A DNA stretch of 64,000 nucleotides from Xiphophorus maculatus (taxonomy: Eukaryota > Chordata > Actinopteri > Cyprinodontiformes > Poeciliidae): contig NC_036447.1 of the NCBI RefSeq assembly GCF_002775205.1, forward strand, positions 21,992,501-22,056,500, written 5' to 3'. The position numbers and the translations under genes are program-made. Position 1 is the first letter of the stretch. Each line of letters begins with the position of its first letter. Below, piece by piece: positions 24,880 through 34,413 of the stretch. The notes under the pieces were generated by a model. It was not told the DNA's origin. It saw only the letters and a list, made by a program, of their open reading frames with translations, and searched no databases.

Positions 24880-27189
24880 ATGGAAAAAGGTGATGGACCT
24901 CCTCCATATACTGCAGCTACTCCAGAAATTTTAGCTCAGCCATATCCTGGTCCACCACTGAACTCCGGTGCGGCCCAACAGCTTGCTGTTCCTCAGTATC
25001 AGCAACCTGTTGCTCAGCAATATCCCCAGCCTGTTGCTCAGCAGCATCAGCAACCTGCTCCTCAACAAATAGTTGTACAGCAAAATCAGACTACTCAACC
25101 TGGTGAGTTACTTTCTCAGTTAGTGTCTTTTTATTGAAGATGAGTCTAAAGTTTAAGAATGTATAGAGTTGGTGGTGAGTTTTTAACAAAGTGTTATTGA
25201 CAGCAACCCCTGTGGTGGTGGTGCAAGCGAGACCAACTGAGGCTCCTGGAAGCATGTTGTGTCCACACTGTAAGACCACCGTTGTGAGCACAACCGAATA
25301 CAAATTGGGCATGCTCACCTGGATCATTGTTGGAGCATTGTTTTTTATTGGGTGAGTAAAAAGTTGAAGTATTGAAGTATTCTTTTCTAACCAACCGGTT
25401 TAGCAGTGCTGCCGCCTTTGCAGCCACAGGAGGACAGTGATATCTCAAACTGGGTCAGTTTGACAGCTTTCATACGGTAGGGAGAAAATTGAGAGGAAAA
25501 ATAAGAATGAATTAGTGCAACCAATTATTCCAAACTGACCTCAAGAAGAATACCAATAAAGTCAATGCCAGGGGTTGAAATTAGTGTGAAGTGGCGTGTA
25601 AATTGGAGCAACGCACCCGCCACTGTGGCAGGTTTACAATTTGAACAGAAAAAAAAGAAGCTGCATTCAGGTTGAACGTCTGTCCAGGGGAGGACTGACC
25701 GTCTGAAGTACAGACCATATCTGGCGGCCCTATACTGTCATAATTTAACAAACCGCCACAGCCCATTGGTAGATTTTACTGACGGACACTGGGTTTATCC
25801 AATGAAATCCCTTGGTTCTCCTTGGCCCGCCCCTCCCTTCTACGGTTATAAATACCGCTATTTCAGCTAACCGGAGTCCGAGAAAAGTGAGCGGATACGA
25901 GAAGGGGCGGGTAAGAGAAACCACGACAACAAAAGCTAAAAAGTGCATAAGCACATTCAAAAAAATGTGTCAAACTAACCGATAAGTTTACCACACAAAC
26001 TTCAGCTGCTGGAGAAGATTGAGGAGCAGAGAAGGAGGAGAATTAGCTATTCAGGGGATTCATTATCTTCGTTGTCGAAGGAGGATGATGAGAGAGATTG
26101 TGACCGGACACAATGAGGAAGAGTTCAGATTAGCTGCCCAGTTAGGAGTGAAAATATTCATGCAGGGAGGAGGGCAGGTGTGTGTCTGGGAGGGGGAAGC
26201 TACACTAAGCTAGCAGGCAGTCAGAAAAATACTTGAATGACAGAAATAATGATGGCCTGTGGAATTAATAATGAAGAATTCTGAGATATTTTAATAATAA
26301 GAATAATTGTGAATTTCAATAGAAAACGTAATAAGTAAGGGGAAACACGTAGAACAGTTAGAAAAACAGCTTTTGGTACCATTTAAAAATGTTTAAAAAA
26401 ATTACTAGATCACTATCTGGGGGAGTTGTAGCCAAAATGTGGAAATGTTTGACATAGGAAATGATTGCAAGAATGTTAGGGTTGTGTAGTTAAAGTTTGC
26501 TGTTAGTAATTACTTCAAGTGAACTTATTGCACTACACCTTTGTTAAGGTATCCATGCTTTATGTTAAATTAATCTATATATGTACATATGTATGGTAGA
26601 CTTATTGTCAGTAAATTAGATTTTATAGGGTTAAGAATAAATCATATATTTTATATAATTTGCTTGTACTGGTGGGGTTAGTGACCGAAGGAAGAAAAAA
26701 AAAAAAAACAGTGGCTGGTGAAATGTCTGAGTGGCTGGTAAAAAATGTTCTCTACCAGCTACTGTGGCTGGTGGAGAAAATGTTTAATTTCCACCCCTGG
26801 ATTCACTCCTTGTTTGTTTAGCACTTTTCTTTACGCCTTTGGTCCATGTACGTTCAGGCACTTTGCTTTTTTGTTTAAAACAAACAAACAAAAAAATACA
26901 CTAGCTTTTTTATTTATTTTTATTAAACCAAAACGAAAGATGGGATAACAGACCATTTTCTGATTTTTGCACTAAATGGAGAATACAGATAAATACTGCA
27001 CAGTTTCGATTGAATTAACTTTTTTTGAGTCGAGTGGTCTTACTATTATTGATTTGTCTTTTTTGATCATATTCCTTGTCCAGGTGTTGGCCTTGCTGTT
27101 TGATCCCGTTTTTCGTGGGTGCTTGCAAGGATGTGCAGCATTCCTGCCCGCAGTGCAACAACGTTCTGCACGTCTACCGTCGCATGTGA
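24880..27189 (+). CDS. litaf-like: LITAF-domain protein, tandem copy A
   Basis: This is a LITAF-family protein, expected on the cytosolic face of late endosomes and lysosomes, where relatives recruit NEDD4-type ligases and ESCRT. Coding exons 24880-25102, 25204-25351 and 27084-27189 total 477 nt, or 158 residues. The start ATG follows an acceptor (ttttttaag|ataaaATGG). The Pro/Gln-rich N-terminus has a PPxY motif (PPPY, residues 7-10) and a few QQYPQPVA units. The LITAF domain has CPHC at 94-97, a hydrophobic hairpin at about 110-134 with C125, C128 and C129, and HSCPQC at 143-148. The two CxxC pairs are the expected zinc ligands. Compared with B and C, the intron that splits the N-terminal region is missing. 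The 3' half of the gene is nearly identical to copy B, which implies recent duplication or gene conversion. Confidence 0.92.
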
Positions 27190-28250
27190 ACCACAGTGGT
27201 CAATCATGCAGCTACTGAAATTTTTTTGGCTCTATTCATTAAGGTCTTCCTACACTGTACAAAGTTCTTTTTGAGCCTATTGGAGAGCTGCACTGTATTA
27301 CTACAATTCCCAAAGTCTGCAAGAATTGACGCTGTCATAGAAATAACACCTCTGAACTTCCTAAAAAATTTTTTAGGGAGTGTCTTGATCAGTTCATCAT
27401 TGGTAAATACATAGAGTGACTGACATATCACCCCTTATAGTCCAAAACTAGGCTCTGCCTTTGTCAAGTTAACTGAAGACTCTTGCCTTGTGTGATTTTG
27501 TTTAAAGATAATATTGTTCATCTTCTCATTAGAAATTTTGTTTCTTTAAGTAGAAGAGACAAAACTGTGACAGCCAAAAACTTGTAAACTGTAGTGTTTA
27601 CCTGGAAAGACCTGTGTGTGTATGTGGGCTTGTATTGGACACATGTTTTACCATAAAAATATTACATTACTTTATACGACTAAATGTAATGACATAATAA
27701 ACATAATGAAACATAATACATTCCTCAGAGAGCTTTATGCTGAAATGTTCCATGCATTCCTTTGAAAAATGATCAACTACTCAGTCAATTGTTGTGGCAT
27801 GACTGGCAGACATCAGATCGATTCTGTTATGTGATAAAAAAAAAAAAAAAGATATTAATATGGAGCCTCATGAGGCACAGGGCTACATTTTGTCCCTGGA
27901 AGGAGACAGGGTTACTCTGGTTAACTGAAGATGTAAAACTGATGCATGTAAGATTGCAGCCAGGTTGAAGCAAATAAATAGATAATCCTGTCATCAGTGA
28001 TCAGTATAGAGCTTTTGTTTTAGTAGCCCCAAACTACAATTTACTTCATTTAATATTTAGCCTAACACCATAAGAAAAATCATGTCAACAAGAGAAAAAG
28101 AATAGTTGTAGTTTTTTCAGACATTTAAAATTTTACATTATGGCTGGATGTCACTATCAAGTGGCCAGATGCAACACCCACTCTCTTTGTATTCAGAATA
28201 CGTGGGTCCTCTGGTTGCAAAGAAAATGGATATATGAAGAATAAAAAAGT
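25080..28250 (+). repeat. Segmental duplication, copy 1 (partner 35230-38690)
   Basis: The block runs from the end of the N-terminal exon of gene A through the last exon and about 1 kb beyond. It matches the equivalent part of gene B at very high identity up to the stop codon and more loosely after it. Two interruptions: A keeps unique sequence at about 25870-26340 where B has a replacement, and A lacks about 540 bp that B has at 37200-37740. Confidence 0.85.
25568..26800. mobile_element. hAT-like element in the last intron of gene A
   Basis: The left end is CCAGGGGTTGAAATTA and the right end TTTAATTTCCACCCCTGG, which are inverted copies with one mismatch. Subterminal 'gtggctggtgaaatgtctgagtg' repeats are also typical. 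The interior (25800-26210) includes a GC-box-rich segment and a TATA-like 'tataaatacc' that might be the promoter of the parent element. No transposase was recognised. The same insertion is present in gene B (35719-36747), so it predates the A/B duplication. Confidence 0.65.
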
Positions 28251-28720
28251 GGTTTACAAAGTACTAAACTCCAATACTCAGCTCAGGAGTGTAGAAGTAT
28301 TGGATATAACGAGAATGCAAAATTTCATGCAATTTAAGACTGCTTCAGAAATCTGCAAAGAATTTCCTCTTTATTCACTTCCGATGAAGACAAAGGTTTG
28401 AAAAAATAAAAGTGCCATTGTCAACCCATTCCTAAGCTGAAAATAAAGCACTTTCAAACCATTTATTTTATTTTTATTTTTTATTGAACTTCCAAAATGC
28501 TACAAAAGATGTTTTGACTTGACAGAGTGCAAATTCAAGATACCAATAATGTCATTCTGACGAGTCAAAATGCTAATTCATATCCCACATAGACAATCTG
28601 TTTAATTAAAGATTTCTCTTCATTTGGAAATATCCTATAAGGATTTTGGACAAGCAAAACTTATAATTCCAAATATTTCTAATTTTGTTTTTGCCTAGTC
28701 ATTATGTGCTTTCAAGATAT
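27190..28720 (+). other. 3' flank of gene A
   Basis: This holds the likely 3' untranslated region, with a candidate AATAAA at about 27696, and sequence shared with the B flank up to about 28250. A short block ('cactgtacaaagtt', then 'gagagctgcactgta', 'acaattcccaaagtctgc') recurs downstream of all three LITAF genes. No other gene was seen. Confidence 0.5.
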
Positions 28721-28749
28721 CTGTAATTTAATTTGCACAAGTCAAATCT

Positions 28750-29240
28750 ATTAAACAACTATCTAAAGATAAATTTAAGACAGATATAATTAGAGATATC
28801 TTCATCTTAGAGATGTTTTCAAGATACCTAGTCTGTTCCAGCCTATTTAGGGTATTAACATACTCGTTGTGATCCATTTCGCCCTGTTTTGAACTGGAGA
28901 AATCCACTTCCAGACCTCCATCTGAATTTCGCCCATCATCCGAGTCAGTGTCTGAAAACCAGTTAGGATAATTCCAAGGACCCCTGACCACACAAAATAT
29001 TTTTTTCTTCATAGAAATAGAAACAAATTGGGGCCCTGTCAACTACAAAATTAATCATATTGTGTTTGTAGCAGTAAAAAAATAAATATTATCACTTCCA
29101 TACCAAAGAGCACACATCCATATTTGCACTGAACCTGCCCCCCACCCTCTTTGGTTCGTTCCTGCTTAGCACGCTTGATGGTGACGATGTTCAGCACCAG
29201 TCAGAACAAGACAATGCTGCCAAGAAAAACAATAAAATCA
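28750..29240 (-). pseudogene. Decayed membrane-receptor-like exons
   Basis: On the minus strand, after an acceptor at about 29224 (ttggcag|cattgtc), a frame reads 'IVLF*LVLNIVTIKRAKQER' and then TKE. This looks like the end of a transmembrane helix plus a basic stop-transfer segment, broken by a TGA where Trp would fit. A second frame follows an acceptor at about 28952 (ggttttcag|acactg) and reads 'DTDSDDGRNSDGGLEVDF', then 'KQGEMDHNEYVNTLNR', an acidic cytoplasmic-tail-like stretch. I do not recognise the family. It may be a decayed type I receptor, or chance. Confidence 0.3.
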
Positions 29241-29759
29241 GGTTTTCAAAAGGAGAGGGAGAAAAAAGACAAGTGTCAATTTGTAGCCCAGTTTTTCTGC
29301 AGGAGAGGTGGGTAGATTGTGTGACATTATCAACCATTTAGCATAGTTAGCTTAGCTACAGACTGCTTGCCTCCATTTCACTAGCATTAAACGAACAAAG
29401 AAAAAAAAGATCTAATCAACCTGGGTGCAAAGTCAAACGTTTTGAAGTACCTACTGGTTTCAGTTTAAAATAATATATAGGGTTTACTTTGACTTGGACA
29501 CAATGTCAATGGGCTCGGGCCATGTTAAATTTTTTGAAGGTCCCATTTATAATAGTGAGACGTTTTTGACATTTTTAGTTCTGAAAAAAACAACAAAGTT
29601 TCCCTTTCTGTTTCATTTTTTTTTATCACCTCAAATTGTTTACCAGTTGTGTGTAGTCTGTTTAGGTTTAAAAGTCTTTTTCAATAAATTATTTTTGTTT
29701 TGTCTCTTGCTCCTGTTTCTTCTAGTTGAATTTTAAATTCAACTGGCATCCAGCAGATG

Positions 29760-29948
29760 TTTTATTGCAGTTTTTTAATGAAGTTATGTTTCCCACCTTC
29801 TTCTGCCTACTTTCTATCTTGCTCCACCTACACGTCAACACAGTTTGTTTCACATTTATTCATTACCTAGAGACGGATAAATAGGTCGTTCTGGTCGTCG
29901 TGCTTCCTCCTTACTACTTTTCAAGACATTCAACAAATTCATCTGTAG
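29760..29948 (+). promoter_or_regulatory. Promoter region and non-coding first exon of LITAF gene B
   Basis: Homologous by eye with the upstream regions of A and C. A TATA-like ATAAATA stands at 29877-29883 within 'ggataaataggtcg'. The exon ends at the donor tctgtag|gtgagaaaatct (exon end 29948). Similarity with C extends further upstream (29480-29620 against 46955-47050). Confidence 0.62.
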
Positions 29949-31479
29949 GTGAGAAAATCTAAAACATAGAGATTAAGAATGAAATGAACATGAATTGATA
30001 GTCTTGTGTTTTGGCTTCTTAATTTAAAAATACCTCTAGAATTTTTCTATCAACATTTAATTATACATATATATATTCTGATGATATTTTTTTGTCAGAT
30101 TAAAAGTCTCTGACGATAATCTTTAAGCAAGTATTATACATACTTATCATTGTGTGTAACAGTTTCCCTTGAATTGAGATACGGAAGCAATTTACCTTTT
30201 AAATGACATTCAAATTCATAGAGATGCATCTGTAAATGCAGTTTTGCATGTCATCACTTAACATAAAGCAAAAGCAAGTATATGTTTCTTACAACTGTAA
30301 TGCTTGCATGTGTCTCAGTCATTTTATGTCATTTTGAAAGAGCAGTGGCCATGAATTTGCTCTACAAATGAACAAACTCTATGTGGCAAAAAAAAGCTTT
30401 TCAGTCTGGAGAAGCATTTCAAACAGATCACAATGTGCAAACAGGAAGTCTTATAAAAATAGCTTGACAGGTTCAACAAGATCCACAATCTTAGACTGCT
30501 TTGGATTTTTTTCTTGTTTGAATTCCTTTTTACTATTAGTACCCGTCAACAATCCTTGCATTCACCACATTGTAATGAAACTGACTCACTGCTTTACACG
30601 TTGGCAGCAGCTTTGCCTCTTTCACATTAGAGTCAGAGTGTAATTCCAGGATATTTCGGGAAAAACAGATGCTTTCTGCTCGGCCAAAACACCTCGAGAG
30701 TCGAGATGCTGAGGTTGTGGACGTGCCGCAGCAAGGTGGGCGTTTCAGCTGGGTGATTCTAACCCCGCATCTTGAACACTGTTCTGCAAAATCAGAACAT
30801 CTAAACACGGATTTAGTCTGCATGCATCTCTGTTCCAAGGCATTCCTGATCACCACTATTTACACAACAAGCAGCTCTGCGCAGCTGCGAACCCCAGAAG
30901 TGCTCCAAGAAGCATACAGGGGAAATGAGAGATCGCACAATAAAGCTAGTAAGATGCATGTGATGTCAAATTAAATATTGTAGTACTCACCTTCAAAAAA
31001 AATTGCTCTTTCACTTTCACTTTTCTGCCTTGGTTGAAGATCCTGTGGTGACTTGAGCAAGAGAACTGGCCAAACCTTTCTTGTTTTAGGTCAGTTAGAA
31101 TTACCAAAATTATTTTTATTTGCTAAATGCCTCTATAATGAGAAAAAATGCAACTGGCTCTCTCCAGTCAATTGTTTTATTTTTTTTTTTTTCGAGAAAG
31201 CAACTTGCAAAGTTTCTCCACAAACCTGCTTAACAACTTGTCAGTTTTGATAAAGAGTATTATTTTTCACTTTGTGTCAACCCCACTCCCTGGCGAAACA
31301 GGTAGGCAATGCATGGGAAGGTGTGCAGACTAAAGGTCATATAAACTTGCTTTTATTTGTCTCATCAGGCTGGAATATATGTTTCGTACATATATTTCAC
31401 CTTTCAGCTGTTGTCCATTTTACCAACAAGGAAATACAAATTCCTCTGCTCTTTGAGTACATATGAATGACACCACCTT

Positions 31480-31860
31480 TTCAGTGTCAGTTTTTCCCTC
31501 ATATTTTACCCCATTACATTACTTGTAGAACCAGAATCAATTAGCATTTTCATCTCAACTTATTAGCGCCACAGAAAATGTTAGCTCATCCGGTACATCA
31601 TTGTCTTTCACAATGAATACATACTCATCTTGTTCAAGCACATTCACATTTGGTCCTTATATCCCTTTTGTACGACACATTTTAGAAAAATGGTCACCAT
31701 TGTCATCTATCTACTGTATGTGGTCAGTAAATCTACACCTGTAAAACGATCTGCCCTTTTTATTCTCCTCTTTCATTTTTCTTTCGGTTTCAAATACTTT
31801 CCTTTCTTTGTCGTCAAAATCAGGTTGGCCTCTTTTCTTCTCCCCGTGACGCTCATTGCT
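31480..31860 (-). mobile_element. Retrotransposon gag-protease remnant
   Basis: On the minus strand, 31547-31506 reads 'MLIDSGSTSNVMG', which carries the DSG active-site triad of a retroelement aspartic protease. Upstream in another frame are 'FYRCRFTDH' and 'DHFSKMCRTKG', resembling nucleocapsid zinc knuckles with lost residues. Stops interrupt all frames. It is probably a Ty3/gypsy-type fragment inside intron 1 of gene B. Confidence 0.45.
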
Positions 31861-33590
31861 GCAAGTTCTCAATTCATTCACATTGTGAATCCACTGCTAA
31901 TGTGCCAGAAAATGTTAAACATGTTTAAATAGATATCTGTAGACCTCATCTCATCAGGGATTTTTTTGTTTTGTTTTTATAGCTCCACAAGTTTAAGAAC
32001 AGCACAACTAAAGCATGAAAACAATAAAATAGTAGTGTCAAATACACATTATCATCAACAATAACAATATATACTAATAGGAATAATAACGGTTTTTCAC
32101 CTTCCCTCATATGTTTAAATAGACGTGTTTAGGCCTCATACAAATGCCTCATGAGGCTTTTGTGAGTCAGAGAGAAAGATAAGCCCTAACATCACTTCCT
32201 TTCCAGAATTTGCACTCACAAGCAAAACAATACTACTTTTGTTCAGTCTCTTCCTTGTTGTTGAATCAACACTGAAACCTCCTACTGTTTCATGCTTTCT
32301 TGAGGACAAAATCTTGTTTCAGTGAAATCTTCCACCCTGTACCCAATACTTTGACAGCTTACTCACCATTACTACATCTACTCTCTGAGTCTTTTGTTTG
32401 CTGGCCTTCAGCATGCTTCAAATGCTGTATCTGGTTTGCCTTAATATCAGCCTTCTGCCTGCTCTTTGTCTTTTTAAACCCTGCCATATCGGTCAGTTTG
32501 ATTTCAGAAGAGGCTGATGACATTTTTATTATAGCAACATTAAGTTTCCTCTTTCCATGTGTAAAATGAATAGAAGTCTCACAGTGTGAACTGAAGGCAG
32601 CCAGCAGTGAACCATTCAGGATTGCCAGATATACAATGACACCTAGGTAGAAATTATTTTTGGAACTGCTTGAACCGTGATGAAAAATAACAGAAAAATA
32701 AAAAGTCTGAATATGTAAAATTTTAAAATTTGATTAAATACATAGTACATTTGTCTGCATTCTCCCTTTGTGCTTAGATGAAGGAATTTGGTAAACAGGC
32801 TTGTCAGGTTCCATGTTGACGTAAATTTCCTTCATCGCTTGATGCTCAACACTGACTTTTAACAATGACTATAAATCCTCTGCAGTAGTTGAACTGTGAA
32901 AACTGTGGGAAAGAGGTGAGTGATTTGATGTTAAAAATATGAAGAAACATATTTTAGAGATTACAGCAAGATAAAGAAACTCACAAGTGTTTCAGTGTTA
33001 TTTTCTGAAATATCTTACACAACATAAGATTCCTGAAGATTTTAATAGCTTCATAAGTTTCGTTTTGCTGATTTGGTTCTGTATTCGTTCTTTCTTTTCC
33101 TTCCTCTTGGTTTATCCTGCTCACAACTTTGTGGTTTATTACATTATACCCTAATAAAAACAATTCTAAGTTTATATTGTAGCATTTTTAAATAAATTTA
33201 TGGACATGGAAAATTTGAAAACAATTTCAAGGGGAACATTACTTTTACAACACTGCAGGGAACAACGTGTTTTATTTGTCTTGGTGGATGGTGGTGGCAA
33301 ATGCAGAAGCATGAAGGCGTGCAGTAGATAATGAAAAAGATTTAATGAAAAAAAATGATGAAGTCTAAAACTACAAAGTCACAGGTGTCCAGGGCAGCAA
33401 CATAAATCAAAACTCCAAGGAAGAAACCGGGCAAGGAGACATGTGGAGAGTACGGAGAAACCAGGGGAGTAATGGAAGGAACCAGCAAGGAGTGACTGAA
33501 AGAGAGGAGCTTAGGTACTGGAAGGTTGATTGCTGACACAAAGAACCGGGCTGATTGGCAAACTGATCTCACATGTGAGGGGAGAGAGGC
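31861..33590. other. Intron 1 of gene B, no supported gene
   Basis: AT-rich. A minus-strand frame of 55 codons from about 32511 ('MSSASSEIKLTDMAGFKKTK...') ends at a good donor-like site (aatg|gtgagtaag), but nothing connects to it. Sequence at 33310-33590 resembles an antisense LTR fragment of the kind common in fish. Confidence 0.35.
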
Positions 33591-33594
33591 ACAG

Positions 33595-33850
33595 GGGGCG
33601 AGGGGTCGCCAGTGCATCGCAGGGCAACACAGGGTCAGACAGGACAAACAACCATGCACGCACACACTCACACCTAAGGAAGATTTATAGAGACAAATCA
33701 ACCTAACAGTAATGTTATTGGACTGTGGGAGGAAGCCAGAGTACCTGGAGAGAACCCACGCATGCAAACTCCATGCATAAAGAATAGTGGCTGGGAATTG
33801 AACCTAGAACCTTCCTTTCTTACCATCTGTGCCACTATACAGGCCCAAAA
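33595..33850. repeat. Teleost interspersed repeat fragment
   Basis: Carries the familiar fish repeat text 'gactgtgggaggaagccaga', then 'gtacctggagagaacccacg' and 'catgcaaactccatgca', preceded by 'cagtgcatcgcagggcaaca'. The 5' part of the same family is seen separately at 53255-53345 ('ttccatccattatcctacac' and 'gggtacactctggacaggtc'). Confidence 0.7.
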
Positions 33851-33919
33851 CAAGACAAATCTAATCAAAATAAGAAATAACACAGAATAGTGATGAAACT
33901 AAAATAACTAATAAAGGAC

Positions 33920-34180
33920 TGAACCAAGGTCAAACAAAATAGCTGATCTATATAATAATAGAGGAATTACAGAACACAGAAACAAACAAAACCCAACTAA
34001 ACAACCCGAAAGTCGAAAGAGTAAAATGACTGCACATGTTTTTTATGAATGTATTTTTATATTTTAAAAAAAATCCTGTTTAAGCCTTGCCACAAAGGAG
34101 ATTTCTGGATATTTTGTCCGGCTTTTTAGACCTCTGGTTGCAGGATACCTGATGTTACCCCTCCCTGATGGGGTGTAAAT
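33920..34180 (+). repeat. Donor copy of an intragenic duplication (partner 35990-36245)
   Basis: About 255 bp just upstream of the coding exon of gene B ('aaccaaggtcaa', 'taatagaggaattacagaac', 'gtcgaaagagt', 'ggagatttctggatatt', 'gttacccctccctgat') recur in the last intron of the same gene. A few substitutions separate the copies. Confidence 0.85.
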
Positions 34181-34413
34181 AAAAGGTGTTTATTTCCTTT
34201 TTCATTACTTTTAAATGTTTTAATCTGACAGAAAACTTTTCGTGCAGTCTTTTCTTCCGTCTTCTTTTCTTTGGCACTTTACAAGCTTGGTGTCACATTT
34301 TGGCTCCTCACTGAAAGTCATCAGAGTAACGAATGGAGACATATGATATTTTACAGCTTTGATGTCATGTTATTTTATTTTATTTTACTTTTTTTACCTT
34401 TTTGACAGGTAAA

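Noticed and set aside
26976-27218. Frame reading [18 protein letters not shown] at the last exon of gene A
   Set aside because: Wrong frame. Splicing from 25351 in phase 2 gives [24 protein letters not shown], the expected LITAF end.
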